From Verrucomicrobiota bacterium (GTDB taxonomy: Bacteria > Verrucomicrobiota > Verrucomicrobiia > Opitutales > Opitutaceae): a stretch of DNA of 35,000 nucleotides. A program made the position numbers and the translations under genes. This document shows positions 7,056 to 15,794 of this stretch, piece after piece. A model generated the notes under the pieces. It saw nothing but the letters and a program-made list of their open reading frames with translations. It was not told where the DNA came from and made no database searches. The stretch lies in the NCBI GenBank assembly GCA_019136515.1, contig JAGVUB010000155.1, positions 1 to 35,000 on the forward strand, written 5' to 3'. Position 1 is the stretch's first letter; each line of letters starts with the position of its first letter.

Positions 7056-8403
7056 TGTGTGCGACAAGGCGCTCGATCCTGACAAGAAAAGCGCGCACCG
7101 ATGGGGTGTCTTCGAGCGCCAACGCCTGGCGCAAATGGTCGATACCCTCGGAATGGCGATGATCCCGCACCGCGAGGTTGGCCATTTCCAGATGCGCGAG
7201 GTACCCTGACTCCGGCAACCGGGCGGCCGTATCAAAGGCGCGCCGGGCGGACGCCAAATCGTCCTGCGCCGAGGCGACCCGGCCGAGGCTCAGCCAGCCG
7301 CGACCATTCATCGGTTGTTCGGCCAGCAGCACCTCGAGATCGCGGCGCGCCGCCGCCCAGTCCTGCCGGGCAAAGTGAAGTTCAGCGCGTACGGAGAAAA
7401 AACCCGCCCGCAGTTCCATCGGCAGATCAGGCGCGATCGTCGCCAACACCGCGAACGCCTCCGCCAGCCGCCCCTGGCGGCCATACAACTGCGCGATCAC
7501 CAACAGCCGTTTCGTCCCAATCACCGGGTCCGTCTTCATCGACTCGGCATAGACGGCAACCGCATCGTCCTCGAGTTGAAGCTGGACGTAGAGGTCGCCG
7601 AGCTGCCGCAGCAGCTCGGGATTGGTCACATGCAGAAGCCGGGCGGACTCCAACGCCACCACCGCCTCCGCCTTCCGCCCCAGTTGGAGGTGCACACCAG
7701 CCAACTGCAGCCAGTGACGGGGCTCCGCCGGTTGGAGCCGCAGGAGCTGCCGCACCAACGGCTCCGCCCGGGCATGCTGCCCCGAGCCGACGTACAGCCC
7801 CGCCAAACCCTCGATCCAGTCCGCGCATTTCGAATCCGCCGACAGCGCCCGCAGATACGCCATCTCCGCGGCGGCCGGCTGACCGGTGCGCCGCAGCGAG
7901 AACGCCAGCATCCCCAGCGTATCGGGGGACACGTCACCCAGCTCCACCGCCTTGGCGAGGCAATCCGCCGCCGCCTCGTATTTCTCCGTCGAATAAAGCA
8001 GGGCTCCGAGGTTCGACCACGCCCGGAGAAAGTCCGGGTAGTGATCGATCGCCCGCCGGAAGTAGCGTTCGGCCTCGGCCATCCGCCCGTCGATGTAGTG
8101 GAGATTCCCGATCATCAGCTCGAAGGCGGCACTGGGCTGCTCCTTGCCGGAGACCATTCCCTCGAGCAGTTGCATCGCAAGCGCCGGCTCAATCTTCGCC
8201 ATCGCCAACACCTTCTGGTAGAGGGCGTACTCGGCGCCGGTCATCTCCGGTTCCCGGTTCTTCAGGAAACTCATCGACGCATTGATGATCCGGTTCTGGT
8301 CCCCCTTCGTCCGGGGCAGCCCCGCCGAGGCGGGGAGCGCCAGCACGGCGAGGATCGTCAGTCCGACAACCAGAGGAAACAGACGGTGAAAGGGAGCAGG
8401 CAT
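7036..8403 (-). CDS. Secreted TPR-repeat protein of TonB operon
   Basis: A 455-residue protein with a signal peptide (hydrophobic about 11-27, PASA-type cleavage). It then has a succession of tetratricopeptide repeats from about 90 to 445, for example FLRAWSNLGALLYSTEKYEAA, PRHWLQLAGVHLQLGRKAEA and GRGWLSLGRVASAQDDLASA. TPR superhelices bind partner proteins; no catalytic motif is seen. The start at 8403 lies 1 nt after the stop of tonB, and its end overlaps the next gene by 20 nt, so it is part of the same transcript. TPR proteins occur next to DUF3450/ExbB/TonB clusters in other bacteria, such as the TonB2-type systems of Vibrio and relatives, where they are thought to help the transporter complex. 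Role here: a periplasmic adaptor, by inference. Confidence 0.9.
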   Translation of the reverse strand: MPAPFHRLFPLVVGLTILAVLALPASAGLPRTKGDQNRIINASMSFLKNREPEMTGAEYALYQKVLAMAKIEPALAMQLLEGMVSGKEQPSAAFELMIGNLHYIDGRMAEAERYFRRAIDHYPDFLRAWSNLGALLYSTEKYEAAADCLAKAVELGDVSPDTLGMLAFSLRRTGQPAAAEMAYLRALSADSKCADWIEGLAGLYVGSGQHARAEPLVRQLLRLQPAEPRHWLQLAGVHLQLGRKAEAVVALESARLLHVTNPELLRQLGDLYVQLQLEDDAVAVYAESMKTDPVIGTKRLLVIAQLYGRQGRLAEAFAVLATIAPDLPMELRAGFFSVRAELHFARQDWAAARRDLEVLLAEQPMNGRGWLSLGRVASAQDDLASARRAFDTAARLPESGYLAHLEMANLAVRDHRHSEGIDHLRQALALEDTPSVRAFLVRIERLVAHNENIEE

Positions 8404-8404
8404 G

Positions 8405-9157
8405 TTAATGGACCGAGAAAGGAGAGGCGTCGGAGACGCGGATGGTGATCGATTGTTGCACCCAGCAGCGCACCTTCCGGCCTTTGCGGACCGCCGCACT
8501 GAACTGCCAATAGCGGATCGCCTCCACAACACGGCGGTCGAAGCGCGCATCGTGCGAACTCTGCACCACCCGCAAATCCCCGACCGATCCGTCGGTATTC
8601 ACGATCAGAAGCACCGTCGTCCTGGGCGTCGCAACGCCCCGGGCCTCGCTGTCTCCGATTCGCGGTTCCACCCGCTGCAACACGAGCGGAGGCTGGTCGA
8701 CCTCGTTCCGCTCGAACACATGGCGGCTATCCATCTCGGCAAAGTCCATGGCCGGTCGAAACGACGTGTTCGCGATGTCGAACCGTGCATCGACCGAAGG
8801 TCGAGCGGGCGGTGGCGACTCCTCGACGCGCAACAGGGGAGCATCCTCCGGCACCTGAATCTGGAGCGCGCCGGCCGGCGCTGCGGCGATCTCCAACCGG
8901 AGCGGTCCCACCGCACCGACCGCCACCGGGACCTCGATGACCTCGATCGGGGGCGGGGCATCGAGCGGCACGGACACCCGCCGCACAACAAACGCCTCTT
9001 CCGGCTTCGCCTCTTCGGACGAGTCGAACCGAGTGGCCGCCAGCACGGACAGAATCGCAGCCGCACATCCCACTCCGACGCCCACCGCGATTCCCCGGTC
9101 CCGCCACCCGGGTGAAGGAGGCAGGAACGGCAACGTGGATATGCGGGGAGGGCTCAT
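8405..9157 (-). CDS. tonB: Energy transducer TonB
   Basis: A 250-residue inner-membrane protein. It has a cytoplasmic N-terminus of about 20 residues, one transmembrane helix (about 22-42), then a fairly short, only mildly proline-rich periplasmic linker (APPPIEV, ESPPPARPS). The C-terminal TonB domain covers about 170-242: TTVLLIVNTDGSVGDLRVV, then AIRYWQFSAAVRKG, then a final strand. TonB carries the proton-motive-force energy of ExbB/ExbD to outer-membrane receptors by contacting their TonB box. It starts 19 nt after exbD and ends 1 nt before the TPR gene. The linker is shorter and less charged than in E. coli TonB, as in TonB2-type proteins. No receptor gene is present in the window, so the cargo is unknown. 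Confidence 0.9.
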   Translation of the reverse strand: MSPPRISTLPFLPPSPGWRDRGIAVGVGVGCAAAILSVLAATRFDSSEEAKPEEAFVVRRVSVPLDAPPPIEVIEVPVAVGAVGPLRLEIAAAPAGALQIQVPEDAPLLRVEESPPPARPSVDARFDIANTSFRPAMDFAEMDSRHVFERNEVDQPPLVLQRVEPRIGDSEARGVATPRTTVLLIVNTDGSVGDLRVVQSSHDARFDRRVVEAIRYWQFSAAVRKGRKVRCWVQQSITIRVSDASPFSVH

Positions 9158-9176
9158 GGAGCGCGCGTCGTGAGCG

Positions 9177-9578
9177 CTAGTCGGAACGTGCGGTGGCAAA
9201 CTGGACGTTGGCGACCCCCGCCTTTTTCCCCTCGGTGTACACGCGGGCAAACATCCCGTGGCTGGTCGCCTTGTCTGCCTGGATGATCAGCGCCTGGTCG
9301 CTGCTGAACGCCGCCTGTTTGACCAGCGGCGCCACCTGCTCGAGTTGGATTTCCTGCCCGTCGAAATAGATCCTGTCGTCGGCCGTGATCGCCAGCAGCA
9401 GGAAGTTCCGATCGGCCGTCTCGCCACCACGCACATCCGGCCGATCCACCTCCACTCCGGGCGCGGCCACGAACACGCTGCTGACCATGAGAAAGATCAC
9501 CAGCACCAGCATGCAGTCCACCATCGGCACCACATCGATGTGCACGTTCTCGTGATGTCGGCCGCCCCTGCGGCTCAT
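9177..9578 (-). CDS. exbD: Biopolymer transport protein ExbD
   Basis: A 133-residue protein with the ExbD/TolR plan: a short basic cytoplasmic start, one transmembrane helix (about 17-37, PMVDCMLVLVIFLMVSSVFV) with the conserved membrane aspartate D21 needed for proton use, and a periplasmic domain (about 45-125) including LLLAITADDRIYFDGQ and ALIIQADKATSHG. Together with ExbB it forms the proton-driven motor that energises TonB. The start ATG overlaps the stop of the upstream short exbB by 4 nt (ATGA), a sign of translational coupling. Length and motifs are normal. ExbD rather than TolR is favoured by the TonB gene directly downstream. Confidence 0.92.
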   Translation of the reverse strand: MSRRGGRHHENVHIDVVPMVDCMLVLVIFLMVSSVFVAAPGVEVDRPDVRGGETADRNFLLLAITADDRIYFDGQEIQLEQVAPLVKQAAFSSDQALIIQADKATSHGMFARVYTEGKKAGVANVQFATARSD

Positions 9579-10075
9579 GACAGGGTCCTCCCGCGCGCCG
9601 AATCCTCAAGTTGCACCAACTGCCCCAGCCCCTTCTGCATCTGCCGATGTCCGTAGTAGAGCAACAGCACCGCGGGGATCGCCACCGCCAGTCCAGCCTC
9701 CGTGTTGAGCAACGCCTCGGAGATGCCGCGGGCCAGCCCTTCGATCGCCATCGCCGATCGCCGATTGGAGAGGCTCTCGAAGGTGGCGATCATCCCGCCC
9801 ACCGTCCCGAGCAGGCCAAGCAACGGCGCCGCGGCGATCATCGCCGCAATCACCAGACGCTGGCGCTGGTAGAAGGCCTGGAACTCGTCCTGCCACCGGT
9901 GCAACGCGGGGATCATCTCCGCTCCGGCACCGGACACGCCGTGCAATTCCCGGCGCGCCCGGCTAATCCACAGCAACAGGCCGCAGCATCGGCCGTAGAG
10001 CAGCACTGCCAAGGCAAGGTTGGTCCACAGCACCGGGCCGCCCTCGCGCAACACCGCCGCCAGCGTGCCCTTCAT
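9575..10075 (-). CDS. exbB: MotA/TolQ/ExbB proton channel protein, short (ExbB2)
   Basis: A 166-residue membrane protein with three transmembrane helices (about 17-36, 75-98 and 122-142). The signature of the ExbB/TolQ/MotA family is present: AAPLLGLLGTVGGMIATFE followed by GISEALLNTEAGLAVAIPAV. It should form the pentameric channel around ExbD. It is shorter than classical ExbB (about 240) and matches the small ExbB2 type found in TonB2-like clusters. Its start overlaps the stop of the long ExbB-like gene by 4 nt, and its end overlaps exbD by 4 nt. The symbol exbB is used because of its position directly before exbD. Confidence 0.9.
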   Translation of the reverse strand: MKGTLAAVLREGGPVLWTNLALAVLLYGRCCGLLLWISRARRELHGVSGAGAEMIPALHRWQDEFQAFYQRQRLVIAAMIAAAPLLGLLGTVGGMIATFESLSNRRSAMAIEGLARGISEALLNTEAGLAVAIPAVLLLYYGHRQMQKGLGQLVQLEDSARGRTLS

Positions 10076-11499
10076 TTCGCAACCTCCTCCCGGCGGGCAT
10101 TGCGGCGCGCCTCCTCGCCCGCGGTCACCAGCTCCAACGCATAGCGTTCGAGCATCGTAATATGTTTCTGGATTCGCTGGGATAGGAAGCCGTGAACAAC
10201 CAGCGCGGGGATGGCGACCATGAGACCGAACTTTGTCGCGATCAGCGCCTCCGAGATGCCGGCGGAAAGCTTCCCCGCACTGCCCGTCCCGAAGACCGTG
10301 ATGAGCGTGAAGGTCTTGATCATGCCCGTGACCGTGCCGAGCAAGCCGAGCAGCGGCCCCGCGGTCGCGATCACCGCAAGCAACGGCAGGCGCCGTTCCT
10401 GGAGCATCCGCTGCTGCAACACATAGCTCTCGAGATGCTCCTCGATGATCGCTTTCGGCTTCTCCCGATTGCGCAGCCCGCGCAGGAACAGCTCGCGGGT
10501 CGTGGACTTCAACCTCTCCGCCAGCCGCTCCGCGGCCTCGTGTCTTCCGGCCGCGATCTCGGCCAGCAGCGGCCTCACAATCGCCGGCTCGTCCACTCCC
10601 AGCTTCCGGAAATCGGACACCTTCTGGATCGCGATGATCAGTGCCAGCAGCCCGACTGCGAGTATTATGTATCCAACCACTCCGCCCTTGCGCACCTGGC
10701 CCAAGAGATCGTTCTGCTGCTGCCGCAGGAGCAACGCCTTCCCCCCGGATGCATCGAGCGGGAGAACTCCTCGTCCACTGTCGAACACCGGCCGGGCTTG
10801 GTCCTCCGTCCATCCGGGCAGCGGCTGCACCACGGGCCACTCGCCTCCGGCGCGAGCGATCACCGGACCAACCACCCCGCCCTCGTTCGAAAGGAAGAAC
10901 TCCGCCGGACCAACCAGCAGGAACCGGCCGGCCAGCACGCGGTTGTCACTCGCAACAACCGCCTCGCCGGCCACCTGCGTCCCGCCGATCCTCCGCTGCA
11001 GCCGCGCGACAAGCGCGTCCATCGCCGCCAAGACCGCGGGCACTCCCTCGCGGGCCGCCACCGCCTCGAGCTGCCGGCGCAACTCCTCGACCCTGGTCCC
11101 GCACTCGCGGCGCTCGCCCGGCGCCAAGCCGTCGCCAAGAGCGCGCATGCCCTCCTGCGTCTGGCTGAGCAGGTAGCCAAGCTGCCGACGCTGGTTGTCG
11201 CTCCCTCGTCGCAACCGCTGCTGCGCATCCTTCAGATTGGCCTGATCGGTCTCGATCTTCCGGATCTCGTCCTCGATCGCCGAGACACGCCGCTCGATCT
11301 CGACGGTCGCCTCCTCGAGCGGCCGACGGGCCTCGTCGATGCGGGCGCGCATCGCGATCAGCTCGGCATTGGCAGTCTTGAGATTCTCGGTCGCCTCGAG
11401 CTTCGCCCGCGTCACCGCGGCATCGATCGGATCGCCCGCGGCCAGCAGCCGCAGAACGCCCAGCAACGGGACAGCCAAAAGGAAACGTATGGTCTTCAT
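10072..11499 (-). CDS. Long MotA/TolQ/ExbB protein with periplasmic coiled-coil N-terminus (TtpC-like)
   Basis: A 475-residue protein with signal peptide (1-21), then a charged helical coiled-coil segment (about 25-120), a mixed domain (about 130-260), and an ExbB/TolQ core with transmembrane helices near 274-292, 371-397 and 413-441. The core motif GPLLGLLGTVTGMIKTF plus GISEALIATKFGLMVAIPA is the proton-channel signature. The plan matches TtpC, the extra ExbB-like protein of TonB2 systems in Vibrio, which is required for energy transfer with the second ExbB. It overlaps its upstream (DUF3450) and downstream (short exbB) neighbours by 4 nt each, so the stoichiometry is probably set by coupled translation. 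The start at 11499 gives the signal peptide. Family is firm; equivalence to TtpC is by architecture and context. Confidence 0.9.
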   Translation of the reverse strand: MKTIRFLLAVPLLGVLRLLAAGDPIDAAVTRAKLEATENLKTANAELIAMRARIDEARRPLEEATVEIERRVSAIEDEIRKIETDQANLKDAQQRLRRGSDNQRRQLGYLLSQTQEGMRALGDGLAPGERRECGTRVEELRRQLEAVAAREGVPAVLAAMDALVARLQRRIGGTQVAGEAVVASDNRVLAGRFLLVGPAEFFLSNEGGVVGPVIARAGGEWPVVQPLPGWTEDQARPVFDSGRGVLPLDASGGKALLLRQQQNDLLGQVRKGGVVGYIILAVGLLALIIAIQKVSDFRKLGVDEPAIVRPLLAEIAAGRHEAAERLAERLKSTTRELFLRGLRNREKPKAIIEEHLESYVLQQRMLQERRLPLLAVIATAGPLLGLLGTVTGMIKTFTLITVFGTGSAGKLSAGISEALIATKFGLMVAIPALVVHGFLSQRIQKHITMLERYALELVTAGEEARRNARREEVAK

Positions 11500-12305
11500 C
11501 GGGAGGCATCCCCCATCTTGAGCGCCGCAGGCTCGCCGAGCGCGAAGTCCACCGGCACCAGCACCGGCTCCTGCTCGTCCCTCGCCACGGCAAGAAGTCT
11601 CGTGATGGCGGCCGCCGACTCCGGAGCGGCTATCCATACCCAACCCTGATCACCCGACCGGCCGACATAGGCCGTACCTGCACTACGGTCCACGGCGTAG
11701 CCCTGCGCCAGCCCCCAGTAGACGACTTCCATGAGTCGCTTGCCCGTCCCTTCCACCATCAAGATCTCCTCGCCCGATGAAACCGTGCGGTCGAACAGTT
11801 GGCAGCGGTTGATGATCGCCATCGTGTGTTGCATCCGCTCGCCCAGCGGCAGACCGGTCGCGGCAAGGCTGCGGTAGGGAAGCTCCAGTGCCGCGGAGAG
11901 CCGGGGGGGCAGCCAAGCCCGCAACTGGACCAAGACGGAGTCCAGCTCCACCAGATAGCGCTCCGCCTCGGCGACCGCCGTATTCATCGCGATCAGCCGC
12001 TCCTCGAGCTCGACCGTTTCGCGTCGCTCCGTGGCCGTCTTGGCCAGCAGCTCCTTACGCTCTGCCTCGAGCCGCGCGAAGCGCGATTTGAGGGCGTCGA
12101 GGGTCGACTGCATGAGCGACTGCTGCCAGTTCCATTCGGACCGAAGGCGGGCGGTCTCGGACCGAACCTTCACCCATTGGCCGACAGTCCGCTCGACCTC
12201 GTCAGCCGGCTCTTCAGCGGCGAGCGGCAGCGCTATGGCGGCCGCAAGCGACACTGCGGCAAGAAAGCCGGGAGTTCCCCGAGGGCGTCTACGAATGAGG
12301 GGCAT
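11496..12305 (-). CDS. DUF3450 family periplasmic protein, first gene of TonB operon
   Basis: A 269-residue protein: signal peptide (about 1-31, IALPLAAEEP), a long coiled coil (about 45-130, ending VELEERLIAMNTAVAEAERY), then a more globular end (about 135-269) with LPYRSLAATGLPLGERMQ, RCQLFDRT and VYWGLAQGYAVD. This is the DUF3450 pattern, a family nearly always encoded next to ExbB/ExbD/TonB genes and presumed to be a periplasmic scaffold for them; its biochemistry is not known. The ATG at 12305 was preferred because it gives a compact basic n-region (MPLIRRR) before the signal; an in-frame ATG at 12329 and a GTG at 12356 are possible. No strong Shine-Dalgarno sequence is seen before any of them. 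It is the first of seven coupled genes, so the operon promoter should lie in the 12306-12781 gap. Confidence 0.88.
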   Translation of the reverse strand: MPLIRRRPRGTPGFLAAVSLAAAIALPLAAEEPADEVERTVGQWVKVRSETARLRSEWNWQQSLMQSTLDALKSRFARLEAERKELLAKTATERRETVELEERLIAMNTAVAEAERYLVELDSVLVQLRAWLPPRLSAALELPYRSLAATGLPLGERMQHTMAIINRCQLFDRTVSSGEEILMVEGTGKRLMEVVYWGLAQGYAVDRSAGTAYVGRSGDQGWVWIAAPESAAAITRLLAVARDEQEPVLVPVDFALGEPAALKMGDASR

Positions 12306-12463
12306 CGGAGGCGAACGGAACGAAAGCATGCCGCAGTGCGGCGCGCGTAAGTGCACTCCAGCCAGAACCCCCCCAAAGAATCAATCCCACATCATATCTG
12401 ACAATACGAATTTGCAGCCCTCCCGCAGGATCTCAATCCTCACGACAGAGTCGACTTGATCGA

Positions 12464-12519
12464 GGTAGGGCGAGTCGTCCCCAACGAGCCGCGGCTCCCC
12501 CGGAGTGTTCGCCCTACCT
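12464..12519. repeat. GGTAGGGCGA...TCGCCCTACC palindromic element
   Basis: A 56-nt element with perfect 10-nt arms (GGTAGGGCGA and TCGCCCTACC) around a GC-rich core (GTCGTCCCCAACGAGCCGCG start). It lies in the 12306-12781 gap between the DUF3450 gene and the L,D-transpeptidase gene, upstream of the TonB operon and about 150 nt upstream of its first start codon. It may be a mobile palindromic repeat or a transcription-related stem-loop. Nothing else in this gap looks like a gene, and I could not assign a promoter. Confidence 0.6.
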
Positions 12520-12781
12520 ACGGAGTGACTCACCTTTCTTCCTCCCCACCGGACCATCGTGATGATTGGGGCGCAGGACCCGATCTTTTGCGCTGGAATA
12601 GACTCGACCAATGTCTCGGCGTCCCGGCCGAGCCGCATCCTTGAGCCCAACACGCAGCACCCATCCTCTCGCCCGGTAGATTAGCCACGAGCACTCGTGT
12701 CTTTCGGTTAGTTGCGCATCGCCAAGACCGTAGCGAAGGCGCTCACTTCGGCGACACGGACAAATTCCCCGCCCCGGCCGC

Positions 12782-13927
12782 TCACGGATCGACGTACACG
12801 GGCAAACCCACCCAGGCGAGGTCGAGCAGGGTGCGCGCATCCCAGTTCGCCAACCGGAAGCAGCCGTGCGACTCGGTGCGGCCGACCTGCTCGGGGTTCG
12901 GCGTGCCGTGGATGCCGTAGCCAGTGCGGTCGAGCCCGATCCAAGCGACACCGACAGGGTTGTTCGGCCCCGGCGGCACCACCAGCCGGCGCCCGAGCTC
13001 GCGCCCCTCGGCCGACTCGGGAAAGACCTCGGGGTCGAACGTGTAGTTGGGATCCCGAATCACGACCGTCACGTGCAGCTCGCCTACCGGCCGTTTCTCG
13101 ACCTTCCGGGCGATGCTGACCGGGAAGTGGGCGATGATGCGCCCCTCGGCGTCGTAGGCCTGCAGGGTGTTCGCTGCGAGCTGCACGTGCAGCGCCACCG
13201 CGCGCGTCCGCGGGACCGCGCGCGCCGCGGCCGGCACCACCACGACCGCCCCGGCTGCGGCCCGCTCCCAGTCGAAATCCGGATTCAGTTTCTGAAGCAG
13301 CCGCGGATGCGCCCGCGTCCGCTCCGCCACCAACTCCAGCAACGTCTCGAACTCCAGCGCCGTCTGTTCCGATTTCCCGAGCCAGGTGGGGCTCAGCGGC
13401 TGCAGGCGCTCCAGATCAGCCGCGGTCACGGTGTGGTTCGTCGTCGCCGGCTCCTCGAGCGGCAGCGCCGCGCAGGTACGAGGGTCGAGCCAGCGTGTCT
13501 CCGGCAGGCCCTCCTGCGCCTGAAACGCCTGCCAGGCCGCGAGCGTCTGCGCCCCGCCCACCCCGTCGATCGGGCCGCACGAGAAACCCCGCCGCGCCAA
13601 CGCCACCTGCGCCTCCAGCCACGAGGCCGGAGGACGCGGATACACATCGGGCGCGGCGAACTTCACCACCGGCTCCGCCGGCCGCGCCGGTTCCAGTGCC
13701 GCCGGCCGCACGGCCGGCGGGGGCGCGGCCACCTTGGGTGCGGGCGACGCCACGCTGGTCGGAGCCGCCGCGTGGCGCGCCAGCACCCTGGCCCGGAGCC
13801 GGTACCAGGCCCCGGCGCCGCCGGCGGCGAGCACGAGCAGCGCCAGCAGCCAGGCCACGCTCGACCCCCGCGCCGCCGCGCCGGAGGAGCGCCGTGCACG
13901 AGAAGTTCTGGTACGCCGGGTGGCCAC
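12782..13927 (-). CDS. L,D-transpeptidase (YkuD) with peptidoglycan-binding domain, membrane anchored
   Basis: A protein of about 381 residues: a short basic N-terminus, one transmembrane helix (about 24-41), an Ala/Pro-rich linker (about 50-98), a peptidoglycan-binding-type-1-like segment (about 100-155, VALARRGFSCGPIDGVGGAQT), a linker, and an L,D-transpeptidase domain (about 242-380). The YkuD active-site pattern is present: YGIHGTPNPEQVGRTESHGC, with H340, H354 and nucleophile C356, then FRLANWDA. Such enzymes form 3-3 peptidoglycan cross-links or attach proteins to the wall, acting in the periplasm. The start is uncertain: a GTG at 13927 leaves a compact anchor, while an ATG at 14080 would add 51 low-complexity Arg/Gly-rich residues and overlap the divergent gene's start. 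I prefer the former. Family assignment is firm. Confidence 0.87.
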   Translation of the reverse strand: MATRRTRTSRARRSSGAAARGSSVAWLLALLVLAAGGAGAWYRLRARVLARHAAAPTSVASPAPKVAAPPPAVRPAALEPARPAEPVVKFAAPDVYPRPPASWLEAQVALARRGFSCGPIDGVGGAQTLAAWQAFQAQEGLPETRWLDPRTCAALPLEEPATTNHTVTAADLERLQPLSPTWLGKSEQTALEFETLLELVAERTRAHPRLLQKLNPDFDWERAAAGAVVVVPAAARAVPRTRAVALHVQLAANTLQAYDAEGRIIAHFPVSIARKVEKRPVGELHVTVVIRDPNYTFDPEVFPESAEGRELGRRLVVPPGPNNPVGVAWIGLDRTGYGIHGTPNPEQVGRTESHGCFRLANWDARTLLDLAWVGLPVYVDP

Positions 13928-14078
13928 GCGCCCAAGGAACGGCGCCCCCGCGCCCGGTTCAAGCCCGGAGCATTCCCGCCTCCGGCCGGCCGCCGAACCG
14001 CCTGTCCGTCCCCCCGACCGCCTAGCCCGGGGCGGTTGCCCGGGTGCCGCCCACCCTCTTCCGTGCCGGCCCATCGCC

Positions 14079-14779
14079 ATGATTCGTTACACCGTTCTGC
14101 TCCTTCTCTCCGCCGCCACGCTCCGCGCCGATCCGCTCGCCGAGCTTCGGGAACGGCTGCGCCAGTTCCCACCACCGGCGACGACAAGAAGCCGGTCACG
14201 GTCGAGGGCCGCACCACCGCCACGGTCGCGCTCGATGACTCCGGGCTGCGGATCGCGTGGGGGCCGGAACAACTGGCAGCGGCGGTGCGCGAACAGGCCG
14301 CAGCGGCCGACCGGCCCGACCAGCCGGCTCCCACCCAGCTGGCGATGACCCGGCTCTCCGCGCCACAAGTCCACGACTACCTCAGCGCCGCCGACGGGCT
14401 ACTCCGACAACTGGCGACGGCGAAACTCCTCGGGCATGAGGATACCCGCCGGCAGGACCAGCCGGCCCGGTTGCTGACTTTGAAGCTCGAACCACCGCTC
14501 AGCGACGAAGACCGCAAGGTGATCAAGGAGCTCGACGCCACCGCCAAGGTCTGGCTCGGCACCGACGGCCTGCCGCTCGCGGCCGAAAGTTCGCTGCGCC
14601 TGAAGGGCCGCGTCATGGTGGTGATCGGCTTCGAGCACTCCGAGAAGGAGACGTTCACCTTCGCCCGCCTCGGCGACCGTCTGGTCGTCACGACGCACGA
14701 GCGCGAGACCGCCGACAAGGGCGGTGGCCAGAACGCCCGGAGCAGAACCACCGCAACCCTGCGGCCCGCCGCGCCCTGA
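14079..14779 (+). pseudogene. Small secreted protein, frameshifted near 14175; function unknown
   Basis: The ATG at 14079 opens a clear signal peptide (MIRYTVLLLLSAATLRAD) followed by PLAELRERLRQF. After about 14175 that frame turns into Arg/Ser/Pro-rich shadow, while another frame continues with natural protein sequence: DDKKPVTVEGRTTATVALDD, later LLTLKLEPPLSDEDRKVIKE, AKVWLGTDGLPLAAE, FTFARLGDRLVVTTHE, and a stop at 14779. Together they would give a periplasmic protein of about 230 residues, mostly beta strands in its second half. The join looks short, so a few codons may be missing along with the shift. No known domain recognised. It is divergent from the L,D-transpeptidase gene and converges on the DUF1349-like gene. 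Either a real lesion or a sequence error in a GC-rich stretch. Confidence 0.65.
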
Positions 14780-14817
14780 GGCGGCCGCCAGCCCGTCCAC
14801 CTCCGGAGAAGAACGGC

Positions 14818-15663
14818 CTACTTCACCAGGCCGGCGCGGTTCTCCAGCACCACGTTCGAAAGCACGGCCGTGTCCACCGTATCAGGCACGTGGGAACAGA
14901 ACCCGATGCCGACGTAGAACGGTTCCTTGAACGGCAGAACGATCGGCGCACCGAACTGGTGCATCGGCTCGCCCTCCAGGCTCACGAAGAGGGCGAACGC
15001 GTCGCCGCGTTTCTCGATGCCGATGCGGCGGGCCACCACGGGCACCAGACTGTCGGGCGACTCCCCGCCGGGCCGCCCGCGGCCCCCGATGCGAAACTCC
15101 AGATCTTTGATGCGAAGCCCCTTCCCGGGGCGTTGCGCGAGATGGATCATGCCGTCGCCATGCAGGGCGACGAGCGCCTCCTGCGCGTCGTCGTCGAGAT
15201 CCTGCCGGATCACCAGCAACGCCTTGCGATCGTAGTAACCCGCAGGGTCCGGATACGCGATGTCGGCCGCCAGGGAGACGTCGCCCGCCATGCGTTTCCA
15301 CAGGAAACGAAACTCGTCGCGCGTGTACCAGACATTGTAGCCCGCGGACACGATCGTGTAGCGCCCGCTCGCCGCATCATGGCTCGCCCGGCCCGGCACG
15401 ACCGCCGAGCCGACGTCGGTCTGCCCCTCGAACACCCCGAGCGGCACCGCGCAGGTCGTGCTCGGCCGGCGGAAATCCGCCGGCGGCGCCACCTGCGTGC
15501 GCGTCGCCGAGCCCGGCCAGGCCCACTCCGGCACCTCAGGTCCCGGCACCACCGACACCGGCGCCTGCGCGAACGATGACTTCGGAAAGGAGACGAGGCA
15601 CACGAGGCCGATGGTCCAGAGCGACGCACGGCCAATCGCTCGCAGGGGATTCGAGGCAACCAT
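14818..15663 (-). CDS. Secreted DUF1349-like (concanavalin/laminin-G fold) protein
   Basis: A 281-residue protein with a signal peptide (about 1-33, ending SSFAQ). The mature part is beta-rich with segments typical of the DUF1349 / LamG-like repeats found next to or fused to TolB-like propellers: GVFEGQTDVGSAVVPGRASH, YTIVSAGYNVWYTRDEFRFL, WKRMAGDVSLAADI, KALLVIRQDLDDDAQEAL, and IGIGFCSH-like VGIGFCSHVP near the end. This jelly-roll fold usually binds glycans or mediates protein contact; no catalytic motif is visible. The ATG at 15663 fits the signal peptide. It lies 131 nt downstream of the dihydrouridine synthase gene on the same strand. An extracytoplasmic binding role is inferred. Confidence 0.8.
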   Translation of the reverse strand: MVASNPLRAIGRASLWTIGLVCLVSFPKSSFAQAPVSVVPGPEVPEWAWPGSATRTQVAPPADFRRPSTTCAVPLGVFEGQTDVGSAVVPGRASHDAASGRYTIVSAGYNVWYTRDEFRFLWKRMAGDVSLAADIAYPDPAGYYDRKALLVIRQDLDDDAQEALVALHGDGMIHLAQRPGKGLRIKDLEFRIGGRGRPGGESPDSLVPVVARRIGIEKRGDAFALFVSLEGEPMHQFGAPIVLPFKEPFYVGIGFCSHVPDTVDTAVLSNVVLENRAGLVK

Positions 15664-15794
15664 GGCGCGAAGCGAGCCGGCCGGCGGCATGGCCGGCAAC
15701 CTCCGCCACGTGCTATCTGAAGAACCATGCCGGCGGCCGATCGTTGCGGAACGCGGAACCCCACACGCGAAGCCGGCCGCGGGCCGGCCGCCGC

